Shown here: positions 10,941 to 22,791 of the stretch, piece after piece
Position numbering within the stretch: the stretch's first letter is position 1
Layout of the letters: every line of letters begins with the position of its first letter
From: Tsuneonella troitsensis
Lineage (GTDB): Bacteria > Pseudomonadota > Alphaproteobacteria > Sphingomonadales > Sphingomonadaceae
Reading direction: 5' to 3'
DNA length: 64,000 bases
Assembly (NCBI RefSeq): GCF_001441535.1
Contig: NZ_LMAU01000003.1
Coordinates: 186,001-250,000 of the forward strand
Program-made: the position numbers and the translations under genes
Notes under the pieces: model-generated
The model's database searches: none
Told to the model about the DNA's origin: nothing
Seen by the model: only the letters and a program-made list of their open reading frames with translations

Positions 10941-12017
10941 CTAGCGCTCCGGGCCGCACTGCGCGCGGTGCAGCAGTTTGTGGTCCGCCAAGACCAGCGC
11001 CATCATCGCGGCGACGACCGGCGTGCCGCGGATGCCGACGCACGGGTCGTGGCGGCCCTTGGTGCGGATCTCGGCGGCGTTGCCGTCGCGGTCGATCGTC
11101 TCGACCGGGGTGAGGATCGAACTGGTCGGCTTGAACGCCACGCGCACCGCCACCGGCTGGCCGGTGGAGATACCGCCGGCGATGCCGCCCGCATGGTTCG
11201 CCTCGAATATTGGTCCATCGCCGCCGGGACGCATCGCGTCCGCGTTCTGCTCGCCGGTCAGCCGCGCGGCGGCGAAACCATCGCCGATCTCGACCGCCTT
11301 GACCGCGTTGATCCCCATCATCGCGCCCGCCAGGTCGGCATCGAGCTTGGCATAGATCGGCGCACCCCAGCCGGCGGGCACGCCGTGCGCCACGCATTCG
11401 ACCACCGCGCCGAGCGATGACCCGGCCAGCCGCGCCTCATCGACCGCCTTGACCCAGCGTTCGGCGGCTGCGCGGTCGGGGCACCAGAACGGGTTGTTGC
11501 CGATCTCGCCTGCGTCGAAGCTCGCACGGTCGATGCCGTCGCCGCCGATTTCCACCACGTAGGCATCGATCCGGACATCGGGGATGACCAGCCGCGCGAC
11601 AGCACCCGCCGCAACCCGCGCGGCCGTCTCGCGCGCCGAACTGCGCCCGCCGCCGCGATAATCGCGAAAGCCGTACTTGGCGTCATAGGCATAGTCGGCA
11701 TGGCCGGGGCGATAGGCTTTGGCGACTTCGGAATAGTCCTTCGACCGCTGGTCGACGTTCTCGATCATCAGGCTGATCGGGGTGCCGGTCGTTTTCCCCT
11801 CGAACACGCCGGATAGCACGCGGACCGCATCGGGCTCCTGCCGCTGGGTGGTGAACTTGTTCTGCCCGGGGCGCCGCGCATCGAGCCAGGGCTGGATATC
11901 CGCCTCGCTCAGGGCCAGTCCGGGAGGACAGCCGTCCACGATCGCACCCAGCGCCGGCCCGTGGCTTTCGCCCCAGGTGGTCATGCGCAATACGCGCCCG
12001 AAGGTGTTCCAGCTCAT
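10941..12017 (-). CDS. aroC: chorismate synthase
   Basis: Last enzyme of the shikimate pathway, converting 5-enolpyruvylshikimate-3-phosphate to chorismate with reduced FMN. The 358-residue length and the signatures [48 protein letters not shown] and [26 protein letters not shown] are all typical. The start [20 protein letters not shown] at 12017 is the family start. The open frame runs far upstream but through unrelated sequence. Confidence 0.97.
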   Translation of the reverse strand: MSWNTFGRVLRMTTWGESHGPALGAIVDGCPPGLALSEADIQPWLDARRPGQNKFTTQRQEPDAVRVLSGVFEGKTTGTPISLMIENVDQRSKDYSEVAKAYRPGHADYAYDAKYGFRDYRGGGRSSARETAARVAAGAVARLVIPDVRIDAYVVEIGGDGIDRASFDAGEIGNNPFWCPDRAAAERWVKAVDEARLAGSSLGAVVECVAHGVPAGWGAPIYAKLDADLAGAMMGINAVKAVEIGDGFAAARLTGEQNADAMRPGGDGPIFEANHAGGIAGGISTGQPVAVRVAFKPTSSILTPVETIDRDGNAAEIRTKGRHDPCVGIRGTPVVAAMMALVLADHKLLHRAQCGPER

Positions 12018-12095
12018 GCCGCAACCGGATGCCGCAACTGCGGTCCCAAGTCCATTGGCGGCTGCTAAGGCGGGAGAAAGCCGTGCTTGGCCGCC

Positions 12096-12131
12096 AAAGG
12101 CGGAGGGGCAACACCAGGCCGCCCCTCCGCC
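12096..12131 (-). terminator. hairpin downstream of the 101-residue membrane protein gene
   Basis: Perfect 11-bp arms (12099-12109 and 12121-12131, GGCGGAGGGGC and its complement) are followed on the minus strand by TTTGG. The T-run is short, so read-through into aroC is possible. Confidence 0.5.
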
Positions 12132-12136
12132 GTCGG

Positions 12137-12442
12137 TCAGAAAGCGCGGGCGAGCAGCATATAGGCGAACGCCAGGCCAACGATCGCGATGATCGCGCCC
12201 GTGACAAGATCGCGCGCCGTGAACCGATCGATGTGGTCGTCGCGGAATGCCCGGTATCCGGTTGCAATGGCTTCCTTGCCCGCCATGCTGGCTACGTCGA
12301 ACGCGCTCGCTTCCTTGTGGAACCAGAGCTTGAGATCGTCGATCTCGGCCGCGGTGAGGTCGGGATAACGGGCCAGCATGGCCTCGACGGCATCGAAACG
12401 GTCGCCGCCGATCGCGGCGACGCCCTGTGGGGTATCGGTCAT
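12137..12442 (-). CDS. hypothetical tail-anchored protein, 101 residues
   Basis: The N-terminal 70 residues are soluble and helical, with [37 protein letters not shown] resembling a small zinc-ribbon-less anti-sigma or helix-hairpin segment. The last 25 residues ([23 protein letters not shown]) form a single membrane helix, so the protein would sit on the cytoplasmic face of the membrane. I do not recognise the family. It lies 69 bp after another small gene on the same strand and upstream of aroC. Confidence 0.65.
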   Translation of the reverse strand: MTDTPQGVAAIGGDRFDAVEAMLARYPDLTAAEIDDLKLWFHKEASAFDVASMAGKEAIATGYRAFRDDHIDRFTARDLVTGAIIAIVGLAFAYMLLARAF

Positions 12443-12511
12443 GGTTTTCAGTCCTGTGATGTCGAAAATGCGTTCGCGCCCACCGGAGCGGGGACGCGCG
12501 GGGTGTCGAAA

Positions 12512-12859
12512 TCAGGACTGCAGGGGAGGCGCGCGGGGACTGGGCCCGCTGCGCAACGGCTCGGGGCGAAGGGGAGGGCCGGTCTGGGGATGCGCCCGCC
12601 AGGCGCTCTGGAGCGCGGGCTGGACCGGCGCGAAAATCGGGATGACGGCCGGGTGATGCGGCTCGGGAGCCGGATCGAGCGCGACCTCGTTTGCCGCCAC
12701 CTCCCTCGCGGCCAGCGCAACGTCGATCGTGCTCGCGCTGAACGCGGAGCCTTGGGTCGGCCGTTCGGGCAGGGAATGAACCGGGATCGCCTGCAGCCCG
12801 ATGACCGCGAGCATCGCAGCCGCCCACAGGCGCAGGGACAGGAACAGGTGGCGGTCCAT
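12512..12859 (-). CDS. hypothetical exported protein, 115 residues, Pro-rich
   Basis: The N-terminus has a membrane or signal segment ([24 protein letters not shown]). The rest is Ala/Pro-rich with little predicted structure. No family is recognised. Frame choice rests on the hydrophobic N-terminus; other frames of this GC-rich stretch are also open, so this is moderately uncertain. It is divergent from ruvA across a 318-bp gap. Confidence 0.5.
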   Translation of the reverse strand: MDRHLFLSLRLWAAAMLAVIGLQAIPVHSLPERPTQGSAFSASTIDVALAAREVAANEVALDPAPEPHHPAVIPIFAPVQPALQSAWRAHPQTGPPLRPEPLRSGPSPRAPPLQS

Positions 12860-13177
12860 CGCGCCCAGATAGGTCGCTTGGCCGGATGCGGCAACCGAAC
12901 GCGCATTTTCCTACTTGCCGATCGGCTGGCATGGTCGGCGCGATGAACCGCCCTGCTTCTCTCGCACCGACCTGCGCCAAGGCGACACCGGCCCCGCTCA
13001 AGGCGACGCGAAATCGCGCAAGGTTACGCCATCGCGCGCAAGGTGACACGTTTCCCCTGGACAGTGTGACAAGCGTGACATGCCCTCGGCGAACGAGCCT
13101 GCGGATGACGCGTCGGCAATGCTGGCCAAACGCGCACGCGTCGGGCAGGAACAAAGCATGATTGCGAACCCCGCCCC
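12860..13177. other. 318-bp divergent gap before ruvA
   Basis: No convincing gene. A 91-codon open frame on the plus strand (12886-13161) has no ribosome site and a composition unlike the neighbours. The gap holds four regularly spaced direct repeats (listed separately) and, at 13066-13080, two copies of GTGACA 9 bp apart. It should contain the promoters of ruvA and of the divergent hypothetical. Confidence 0.6.
12975..13050. repeat. four iteron-like direct repeats at 20-21-bp spacing
   Basis: The core CAAGGYGAC (or GTTAC) occurs with AAGG at 12979, 13000, 13020 and 13040, i.e. spacings of 21, 20 and 20 bp, close to two helical turns. All four point the same way. The spacing is not a multiple of three, so it is not a protein repeat. 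Such regular spacing is typical of tandem binding sites for one DNA-binding protein. Confidence 0.6.
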
Positions 13178-13774
13178 ATGATCGCCAAGCTCAAGGGCAT
13201 TCTCGACGAAACCGGCGCCGACTGGGCGGTGATCGACGTCGCGGGGGTGGGCTATCTTGTTCACTGCTCCTCGAAGACGCTCGCCGCGCTGGGCGAGACG
13301 GGCGAGGGCTGCACACTTTACACGGACTTGCAGGTGAGCGAGAACGACATGCGCCTGCTCGGGTTCGCATCGGGCACCGAACGCGACTGGTTCCGCCTGC
13401 TGACGCAGGTGCAGGGGGTGGGCAGCAAGGTCGCGCTGGCGATCCTCTCCGCCCTATCGCCCGACGAACTCCAACGCGCGTGCGCCGCGCAGGACGCCGC
13501 GACCGTCGCCCGCGCGCAGGGCGTGGGGCCCAAGCTGGCGAGTCGCATCGTCAACGAACTGAAGGACAAAGCCGGCGCGCTGCCCGCCGGTCCGGGCATG
13601 GCTCCCGCGCTGCCCAGGGGCGGGGCGAGTGCCGACGCGGTCAGCGCGCTTCAGAACCTCGGGTTCAAGCCGGCGGTTGCCGCACAGGCCGTGACGCGTG
13701 CGATCGAGGAACTGGGCGAGGGAGCGGGCGAGGGGGACCTTATCCGCGTGGCGCTGAAGAGGGCGGCGGGGTGA
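13178..13774 (+). CDS. ruvA: Holliday junction branch-migration protein RuvA
   Basis: 198-residue protein whose tetramer binds four-way DNA junctions and loads the RuvB motor. The OB-fold N-terminus ([31 protein letters not shown]), the helix-hairpin-helix pair ([17 protein letters not shown] and [21 protein letters not shown]) and the C-terminal RuvB-binding helix bundle ([17 protein letters not shown]) are all present. No ruvC is visible just upstream. Its TGA overlaps the GTG of the inserted gene. Confidence 0.97.
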   Translation: MIAKLKGILDETGADWAVIDVAGVGYLVHCSSKTLAALGETGEGCTLYTDLQVSENDMRLLGFASGTERDWFRLLTQVQGVGSKVALAILSALSPDELQRACAAQDAATVARAQGVGPKLASRIVNELKDKAGALPAGPGMAPALPRGGASADAVSALQNLGFKPAVAAQAVTRAIEELGEGAGEGDLIRVALKRAAG

Positions 13775-14232
13775 CTGATCAGGTCTCGAAGATGATGGAA
13801 TTTGTTGCCAGTTGTGGGGACGCGAAAAAGCTGCGGCAAATTGCTGAAAATGCCGACATTCGTGGTGTTCCGGATTTGGCGAGAGCCGCTCGATTGAAGC
13901 TCTACAGTATTCTTCCAGGGGAAGACCCCGGCACATTGGAATTCGCCGTTTGGCAGTCCATTTTTGCGTTGGAAGATGTTCTGAAACAAGAACGCGGGAA
14001 AACGATTATGCTTTCTCGCACTCGCCAGAAAATCGGTCGGCAAGGTGTTCAAAAATGTGTTTCCGACCTGATTTTGGGCTCGGCTTCCGAAGGGTTCAAA
14101 ATGCTTCACGATAGAGCATTGCTGGATCTCTCGTTCGAAGCGGTCGCCCTGAAACATCCCGATAGATTTGACGACATTGTGCTGGATGCAGCGCGCATAC
14201 GGCTGGCAGAGGTGGGTTACTCTGTCCCATGA
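13771..14232 (+). CDS. unrecognised gene inserted between ruvA and ruvB
   Basis: 153 residues from GTG 13771. It overlaps the ruvA stop (GTGA) at the front and the ruvB start (ATGA) at the end, so translation of all three is probably coupled. Its base composition is clearly lower in GC than both neighbours (many AAA, ATT, TTT and GAA codons), a sign of transfer. The protein has no signal or membrane helix and looks all-helical: [22 protein letters not shown], then a block around [36 protein letters not shown], then [25 protein letters not shown], ending in a helix with [13 protein letters not shown] have an impression of similar proteins elsewhere in Alphaproteobacteria but cannot assign a function. 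Confidence 0.85.
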   Translation: MTDQVSKMMEFVASCGDAKKLRQIAENADIRGVPDLARAARLKLYSILPGEDPGTLEFAVWQSIFALEDVLKQERGKTIMLSRTRQKIGRQGVQKCVSDLILGSASEGFKMLHDRALLDLSFEAVALKHPDRFDDIVLDAARIRLAEVGYSVP

Positions 14233-15263
14233 CCGACAATCCCGACCTCACCCCCAAGCGCCTGCCCGACGACCCGGACGCCGCGCTGCGTCCGAAGTCG
14301 CTCGGTGAGTTCGTCGGCCAGGAGGCGGCGCGGGAGAACCTGCGGGTGTTCGTCGATGCGGCGAAAGCGCGTGGCGAGGCGATGGACCACGTGCTGTTCT
14401 TCGGGCCGCCCGGCCTCGGCAAGACCACGCTGGCGCAGATCGTCGCGCGCGAACTGGGGGTGGGGTTCCGCGCAACATCCGGCCCGGTGATCGCCAAGGC
14501 GGGCGATCTTGCCGCGCTGCTCACCAACCTCGAAGCCAACGACGTGCTGTTCATCGACGAGATTCACCGGCTCAATCCGGTGGTCGAGGAAGTGCTCTAT
14601 CCGGCGATGGAGGACCGCGCGCTCGACCTCATCATCGGCGAGGGACCCTCGGCGCGCAGCGTGCGGATCGACCTGCCGCCGTTCACCCTGATCGGCGCGA
14701 CCACGCGGCAGGGGCTGCTGACGACGCCCTTGCGCGACCGGTTCGGGATTCCGGTGCGGCTGAGCTTTTACACCGTCGAGGAACTGGAACGCGTAGTCAC
14801 CCGCGGGGCGGGATTGCTGGGGCTGGCGCTGGGGCCGGGCGGTGCGCGCGAGATTGCCCGCCGTTCGCGCGGCACGCCCCGCGTCGCCGGGCGATTGCTG
14901 CGCCGGGTCCGCGACTTCGCGCACGTCGGCGGCGACGGTCCGGTCACGGCGAGCGTGGCCGATGCCGCGCTGACCCGGCTCGAGATCGACAACCTCGGTC
15001 TCGACGCGATGGACCGGCGGTACCTGCGGATGATTGCGGGCATCTACAAGGGCGGGCCGGTGGGGGTCGAGACGCTCGCCGCGGGCCTCTCCGAACCGCG
15101 CGACACGATCGAGGAAGTGATCGAGCCTTACCTGATTCAGCTGGGGCTGGTCGCCCGCACCGCGCGCGGGCGCTGTCTCAACGATGCGGGCTGGACCCAC
15201 CTGGACATGCGACCGCCTCCCGCCTCGACCGGCCAGAACGGATTGTTCGATCAGGCAAAATAG
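14229..15263 (+). CDS. ruvB: Holliday junction ATPase RuvB
   Basis: 344-residue AAA+ motor that drives branch migration with RuvA. Walker A is [11 protein letters not shown], Walker B is [13 protein letters not shown], sensor-1 region [13 protein letters not shown] and the arginine-finger/signature [11 protein letters not shown] follow. The C-terminal winged-helix domain contains [21 protein letters not shown]. Length is normal. The ATG overlaps the stop of the inserted gene by 4 bases, so its expression likely depends on translation of that gene. Confidence 0.97.
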   Translation: MTDNPDLTPKRLPDDPDAALRPKSLGEFVGQEAARENLRVFVDAAKARGEAMDHVLFFGPPGLGKTTLAQIVARELGVGFRATSGPVIAKAGDLAALLTNLEANDVLFIDEIHRLNPVVEEVLYPAMEDRALDLIIGEGPSARSVRIDLPPFTLIGATTRQGLLTTPLRDRFGIPVRLSFYTVEELERVVTRGAGLLGLALGPGGAREIARRSRGTPRVAGRLLRRVRDFAHVGGDGPVTASVADAALTRLEIDNLGLDAMDRRYLRMIAGIYKGGPVGVETLAAGLSEPRDTIEEVIEPYLIQLGLVARTARGRCLNDAGWTHLDMRPPPASTGQNGLFDQAK

Positions 15264-15524
15264 CGATTCGCGGCTAACGCCGGGTCGTGGTTGGCAGACC
15301 TCGAATTGCGCTTGAACGTTAGGCCGGGTTAGCCAACCGGTGCCGTATTGGCACAGACAGGCCCGATACCCGACCAACGTATCGGAAATCAGCGTCTTAG
15401 CGGCGCATGGCATGGTTAATTTGATTGCCGCCGCCGCGACACTCCCGTTTCCTCGGATGACAGGGGCACGTTTCGACCGGACCCGCCGGCGGACGACCCG
15501 ACGAAGAAATCGAGAGTACAGCTC

Positions 15525-16592
15525 ATGTCGGTCAAAATGGCTCTGGCGAAACTGTCCGCAACCGCTGCCGGGACCGCGCTCCTGGTGGGCGGCGCGGCGC
15601 ACGTGGCCGAAACCCAGGCCGCCGGCCCGAAGCAGATGAAGTCGGTCAAGTCGGTTAAGGCCAAGCCGGTCAAGACGGTGAAATATCGGACCGTGACCAA
15701 GCGCCATGTCGCCAAGCCGGTTCGCCAGAAGGTCCGCACCGTGCGCCGCGAGATCGAGTGCGTGCCCGCCGGTCCGGCCGCGATCGGCGCCTATGGCACC
15801 ACGTCGGGCGCGGCGCAGTCGCTGCCCGATCACGCCTGCCCGCCCACGTTCGCCTATGCGATGGCGCCGATCATGCTCCCACCCCCGGCACCTGTCGGTG
15901 GCGGCAGCAGCGGCGGCGTCACGGTTATCGGTGGTAGCGGAGGTTTCGGCGGCTCTGGCGGCTTCTTCGGCGGATTCTTCGGCGGCGGCGGTTCGAGCGG
16001 CGGCAATGTGACCGTGACGTCGACTACCTCGACCAGCGGCAGTCAGGGCCAGGGGCAGGATATCGATATCGATATCGACAATTCGAACAACGGCGGCTCG
16101 ACCTCTACTTCGACCGGCGGCCTGACGACCTCGACCTCGAGCTCGACTGGCGGGTTCACCTCCACCACGACCGGCGGATCGACTTCGACCTCGACCGGCG
16201 GGTTCACCTCGACGAGCACCGGTGGATCGACCTCGACATCCAGCTCCACCGGCGGCATCACGAGCACCACGACGAGCGGCAACGTCACGAGCACCAGCTC
16301 GTCCTCAGGGGATGTGTCGAGCAGCACATCGGGCAACGTGTCGACCAGCACCTCGACGTCCGGGAACATCACGAGCAGCACGTCGACTTCGTCGTCGACC
16401 TCGAGCAGTTCGTCGTCGAGCACGTCCTCCTCGACCAGTTCGAGCACGAGTTCCTCGAGCTCGAGCTCGAGCGGCGGTCACGGATCGAGCAGCGGCACTC
16501 CGGTGCCCGCGCCGCCGATGACCATCCTGTTTGGTGCGGCCGCTGCTGCCGCGCTGATCAGGCGGAAGAAACAAGCGAAGCAGGCGGACTGA
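15525..16592 (+). CDS. Ser/Thr/Gly-rich exported protein with PEP-CTERM-like tail
   Basis: 355 residues. The first 32 form a signal peptide (KLSATAAGTALLVGGAAHVAETQAAG). A basic stretch follows (repeats of VKSVKAKPVKTVKYRTVTKRHVAKP), then a segment with two cysteines (IECVP and DHACPP). From about residue 125 the chain is Gly-rich, then almost only Ser, Thr and Gly with recurring units STSTGGFTSTSTGG. The C-terminus VPAPPMTILFGAAAAAALIRRKK has the plan of an exosortase sorting signal: Pro-rich motif, membrane helix, basic end. It is probably a cell-surface or matrix protein, heavily glycosylable. No exosortase gene is in the window. Family unknown. Confidence 0.8.
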   Translation: MSVKMALAKLSATAAGTALLVGGAAHVAETQAAGPKQMKSVKSVKAKPVKTVKYRTVTKRHVAKPVRQKVRTVRREIECVPAGPAAIGAYGTTSGAAQSLPDHACPPTFAYAMAPIMLPPPAPVGGGSSGGVTVIGGSGGFGGSGGFFGGFFGGGGSSGGNVTVTSTTSTSGSQGQGQDIDIDIDNSNNGGSTSTSTGGLTTSTSSSTGGFTSTTTGGSTSTSTGGFTSTSTGGSTSTSSSTGGITSTTTSGNVTSTSSSSGDVSSSTSGNVSTSTSTSGNITSSTSTSSSTSSSSSSSTSSSTSSSTSSSSSSSSGGHGSSSGTPVPAPPMTILFGAAAAAALIRRKKQAKQAD

Positions 16593-16616
16593 GCCTCGAA
16601 GCAGCTCCGCCGAGCG

Positions 16617-16650
16617 AAGGGGTGGCTTCCTGACGGAAGTCACCCCTTTT
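16617..16650. terminator. shared terminator between two converging genes
   Basis: Arms 16617-16630 and 16635-16648 (AAGGGGTGGCTTCC and its near complement) enclose TGAC. The plus-strand transcript ends in CCCCTTTTC and the minus-strand one in CCCCTTCGC. It lies 24 bp after the Ser/Thr-rich gene and 4 bp after the rhodanese gene. Confidence 0.8.
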
Positions 16651-16654
16651 CACG

Positions 16655-17079
16655 TTAGTCGGCGAGCGTGAGGCGACCGCCGGCCGATGACCAGGCGATC
16701 GTTCCGCCGGCGAGGTGAACCGCGCTGCCGGTTTCCTCGGCGAGCCGCTGGGCGGCTTCCAGCGACCGCTTGCCCGAACGACAATAGATGACGGTCTGCT
16801 TGTCGGGCACCAGCGGAACTGCCGCAGGGTCGAAACTGTCGAGCGGCATGTTGACCGCCCCTGCAATGTGCCCTTCGGCGAACTCTTCGGGCGTTCGCAC
16901 GTCGATCAGCACGGCCTTGCCACTGGAGACCAGCGTAGCCAGCTGTCCGGCATCCAGCGCGTCGACACCCTGCGCAACTGCCGCAAGCGCGGTGTCGGGC
17001 GTATTGGCCTCCGACACCGTGCAACCCGCAAGCGACAGCGCCAAAAGCACCGTCCCCGCGACGGGCGCGAAACGAGCGA

Positions 17080-17083
<4 letters not shown>
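16655..17083 (-). CDS. rhodanese-domain lipoprotein
   Basis: 142 residues from GTG 17083. The N-terminus is a lipoprotein signal with lipobox SLAGC. The rhodanese fold spans the rest: [24 protein letters not shown], then the active-site loop [14 protein letters not shown] with the persulfide-forming cysteine, then GGTIAW. Rhodaneses carry sulfane sulfur; a lipid-anchored periplasmic form may act in sulfur handling or redox quality control. The GTG overlaps the acnA stop (GTGA), so it is translated from the aconitase transcript. A longer reading upstream lies wholly inside acnA and is rejected. Confidence 0.9.
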
Positions 17084-19755
<2,672 letters not shown>

Positions 19756-19855
19756 GCGTGCGTAAATCCTTGGCCTGAGTGTGCGTAAAAGAAGGTGGTG
19801 ATTGCGCCCGCGCTCCTGCGCGCCCCGTCCGGCGAGGTCAAGGGCGGGGGAGGCT

Positions 19856-20752
19856 TCAGAGGGCGGTCTGTTCGGGTTCCGGCGGCTTGCCGCGGGTGGC
19901 GATCCAGCACCCCGCCACAATCAGGGCGGCGCCCGCGATCGTCGCCCCCGTTACAACCTCGGCAAAGAACACCCAGCCGAACAGCGCCGCCCACAGGAAC
20001 CCGCTGTATTCGAGCGGGACCAGCTTCTGCGTCTCGGCGCGGGCATAGCCCCAGGTGAACAGCGCCGCGCCCGCGAACGACAGGACCGCGCTGATAGCGA
20101 TATCCCGCCAGGTGACCGTTTCTGCGGGTAAGGCGAGAAAAAGCGGTGCGAATCCGACGAGGGCGATGCCCGCTATCGCGCTTTGGAATACGACGACTTC
20201 GAGCGGCTTCGACACGAGCGCCTGCTGGCGCTGCAGCACCAGGTTCCATGCATAGAGCAGCGCAGAACCCAGAACGGCGGCAATCCCGAGCAGCGCGCCG
20301 TCGCCCATGGTTTCGCGCCAGACCTTGCCCGCCAGGATGACCAGCACGCCCGCGAAGCCGAGCAAGGCGCCGATGACCGCGCGCCGACCGATCCTCTCGC
20401 CGAGCAGGATGCTGGCTAGAAACAACGCGATCAGCGGAGAAATGAAGCTGATCGCAATGGCCTGCGCCATCGGCAGATAGGTCAGGCCGAAGAAGAACAG
20501 GAAACCCATCGCGGTTACCACCAGCCCCCGTATCACATGGATCCGCAGCGTTTGCCGGATCGGCCATGAGCCGCCGGTCAAGCGCCAGGCGGGTGCGGCG
20601 AGGAGAAATATGATCGGCGCTCGCAGCAAAAGCGTGCTGTAAGCCCCGATCGCCAGGGACGCCGCTTTCATGAACGCATCCATCAGCGTCAGCAGCCCGA
20701 TCGCCGCGATGGCCGCGAACACGGGAAGCAGGGGATGATCGCGGTTCGGCAT
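19856..20752 (-). CDS. DMT-superfamily (EamA) transporter
   Basis: 298-residue inner-membrane protein with about ten membrane segments arranged as two EamA repeats, the first around [23 protein letters not shown] and [28 protein letters not shown], the second around [34 protein letters not shown]. EamA proteins are mostly metabolite exporters or exchangers; the substrate cannot be read. The ATG at 20752, just before the first membrane helix, is preferred to a TTG 39 bases upstream. It is divergent from the L,D-transpeptidase gene. Confidence 0.88.
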   Translation of the reverse strand: MPNRDHPLLPVFAAIAAIGLLTLMDAFMKAASLAIGAYSTLLLRAPIIFLLAAPAWRLTGGSWPIRQTLRIHVIRGLVVTAMGFLFFFGLTYLPMAQAIAISFISPLIALFLASILLGERIGRRAVIGALLGFAGVLVILAGKVWRETMGDGALLGIAAVLGSALLYAWNLVLQRQQALVSKPLEVVVFQSAIAGIALVGFAPLFLALPAETVTWRDIAISAVLSFAGAALFTWGYARAETQKLVPLEYSGFLWAALFGWVFFAEVVTGATIAGAALIVAGCWIATRGKPPEPEQTAL

Positions 20753-20909
20753 CTCCGGCTGGCCGTTCGTGACATTCCCGCCACCGGTCAAGCGGGATTC
20801 AGCCGAGCTTCAGCCTCGTGCGTTGATGGAAAGGGGACAGAGGCGCTATGGCGCGCTGTATCTATTTGGTGAGCGCGTCAGCGCGTTGACGACACAAGGG
20901 GCTATTGCG

Positions 20910-22289
20910 GTGATCGAAGGCAACAAGCGGTTTTGGCTGATCGGTGCGGCGCTGGTGGCGCTGCCGGGCGCCGTGGTGGCGCAGTCGAGCACGCCGGAAA
21001 ACCTTCTCCCGCCCGAATCGCCGACGGCCCCCGCCGCACAGGCGCAGTCGAGCCCCGTCACGCCCGCCGCGACCGTTCAGCAGATCACGCCGATGGTGCA
21101 GGAATGGTCCATCGCGAATGCCCGCGCTCTTGCCGGCGTGATTGCGTCGATCGGAAGTGAAGGTCTCGATCCCAATGACTATATGCCGGGCGAACTCGAC
21201 GCCGCTATTGCGACCGGACCCGGTGAGTCTCTCAACCAAGCGGCAAGCCGCAGCTTCGCCTGGCTGGTCGAGGACCTCCGCGACGGCCGCACGCCGATGG
21301 AAGCGCGCAAGCAGTGGTTCGTCGTCGATCCCGACCCTGATCGCTACCGTACCGCAGATATCATGGCCGAAGCGCTGGCGAACCGGTCGGTCGCCGACAG
21401 CCTGATGGCGCTCGCACCCGAGCATCCCGATTACGCGGCGCTGAAGGCGGAACTCGCGAGCGCCACGAGTCCCGCCAAGCGCAAGCTGATCCGCGCCAAC
21501 ATGGATCGGTGGCGCTGGCTGGCGAAGGACCTCGGACAGCAGTACCTCATCACCAACGTGCCCGAGTACCAGCTTCGCCTGACGGTCAACGACAAGATCA
21601 TCAGCACGTATCGCACGATCGTTGGTAAGCCGGGTCGCACCGCGACCCCGCAGCTTGCCGAGACGGTCGAAGGTGTCATCTTCAATCCGACCTGGACGGT
21701 CCCGCAGTCGATCGTGAAGGGCGAGGGCCTGGGTGCCCGCGTCCTTGGCAACCCGGGTTGGGCGAAGGCCAACGGCTATCGCGGATCGCGCGACGCCAAG
21801 ACCGGGTTCGTGACCGTCGTCCAGCAGCCCGGCGCGAACAACTCGCTCGGGCTGATGAAGCTCGACATGCCCAATCCGCACGCGATCTTCCTGCACGACA
21901 CACCTGCGCGAAACCTGTTCTCCCAGGAAAACCGCGCCCTGAGCCACGGCTGCATCCGTACCGAGCGCGCGCAGGAACTCGCCATCACCCTGGCGATCCT
22001 CGGCAACCTTGCGAACACGCCCGAAGCCCGGAAGGCCGCCGCGGACGAGGCGGTCGCAATTAGTACAAGCGGCAAGTACACCCGCGTGCCGATCCAGAAG
22101 TCGATGCCGGTCTACATCACCTATTTCACGATGGGCCGCGATATCGAGGGCAGGCTGCGCGAATTCAGCGACATCTACGGCCGCGACGCGCCGGTGCTGG
22201 CCAGCTTCGACAAGCCCCGCCAGGCGAACCGCGCCCGCGCGACGAGCGAGGAAGCCGTCGAGATCGTCGACGACCTGCAGACGACCTGA
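20910..22289 (+). CDS. YcbB-like L,D-transpeptidase
   Basis: 459-residue periplasmic enzyme. YkuD domains form 3-3 cross-links in peptidoglycan or attach proteins to it. The catalytic motif is ALSHGCIRTERA (SHGCxR), preceded by HAIFLHDTPARNLF. The N-terminal two-thirds matches the YcbB layout: a helical scaffold, then NVPEYQLRL, which opens the catalytic domain. GTG 20910 is chosen because AAGGGG lies about 9 bases ahead and it directly begins a signal peptide (KRFWLIGAALVALPGAVVAQ). Upstream ATGs would add a 28- to 47-residue extension lacking a signal. Confidence 0.92.
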   Translation: MIEGNKRFWLIGAALVALPGAVVAQSSTPENLLPPESPTAPAAQAQSSPVTPAATVQQITPMVQEWSIANARALAGVIASIGSEGLDPNDYMPGELDAAIATGPGESLNQAASRSFAWLVEDLRDGRTPMEARKQWFVVDPDPDRYRTADIMAEALANRSVADSLMALAPEHPDYAALKAELASATSPAKRKLIRANMDRWRWLAKDLGQQYLITNVPEYQLRLTVNDKIISTYRTIVGKPGRTATPQLAETVEGVIFNPTWTVPQSIVKGEGLGARVLGNPGWAKANGYRGSRDAKTGFVTVVQQPGANNSLGLMKLDMPNPHAIFLHDTPARNLFSQENRALSHGCIRTERAQELAITLAILGNLANTPEARKAAADEAVAISTSGKYTRVPIQKSMPVYITYFTMGRDIEGRLREFSDIYGRDAPVLASFDKPRQANRARATSEEAVEIVDDLQTT

Positions 22290-22298
22290 GATTGCGGT

Positions 22299-22790
22299 TC
22301 AGGTGTATTCCAACTGCTCGCGCAGGACGATGATATTGCGCCGGAATAGATAGCCTGCAGGGAGCGCGAAACAAAGCACAAGCGCGAAAGCTTGCGGCGC
22401 GAACTCGCCTGATCCCAAGAGGCCCAGCTTAGATCCTGTGGTTGCGAAAACAGCTCCTGCGGATGCATCAACGAGCGAGACGCCCAGCGCAACAGGATGG
22501 CGAATCCGGTCGCCGAGCAGCAATGCGACCGGAACTCCGAATATGAATAGGTAGAACGCGACTATGAATGTCGCACCTACCATCCCGACTGCCAGAGCAA
22601 ATGTCAGAAAAACGAGTGAGGCGATGATCTCGCTGGGGCCTCCAACGGGGAATTCGCCGCTGAAAAGGACCAGCCAACCGCCCAAGCAGGCCATTCCGAT
22701 GCCTGCTGCAATGATGCTCGCCGGGACCAGTGCTCCAAAGACGGGTGCGATGCCAAGAGCATTCCCACCAAACGTCGGAACGTATGGCAA
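22299..22790 (-). CDS. hypothetical four-helix membrane protein
   Basis: 163 residues with four hydrophobic segments (FGALVPASIIAAGIGMACLGGWLVLF, IIASLVFLTFALAVGMVGATFIVAFYLF, GVPVALLLG, FALVLCFALPAGYLF). The frame opens at TTG 22790, two bases after the stop of the YkuD_2 gene, with no clear ribosome site, so it may rely on coupling. The base composition is lower in GC than the neighbours. No family is recognised. It is the last gene of the ispG run and converges on the L,D-transpeptidase gene. Confidence 0.65.
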   Translation of the reverse strand: MPYVPTFGGNALGIAPVFGALVPASIIAAGIGMACLGGWLVLFSGEFPVGGPSEIIASLVFLTFALAVGMVGATFIVAFYLFIFGVPVALLLGDRIRHPVALGVSLVDASAGAVFATTGSKLGLLGSGEFAPQAFALVLCFALPAGYLFRRNIIVLREQLEYT

Positions 22791-22791
22791 G

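Noticed and set aside
12886-13161. A 91-codon open frame upstream of ruvA
   Set aside because: No ribosome site and an Arg/Pro-biased translation; it includes the direct-repeat array whose 20-bp period does not fit codons.
16080-16490. Repeats that look like a tandem DNA repeat or CRISPR-like array
   Set aside because: They are in-frame codons for Ser, Thr and Gly inside one gene, without constant spacers.
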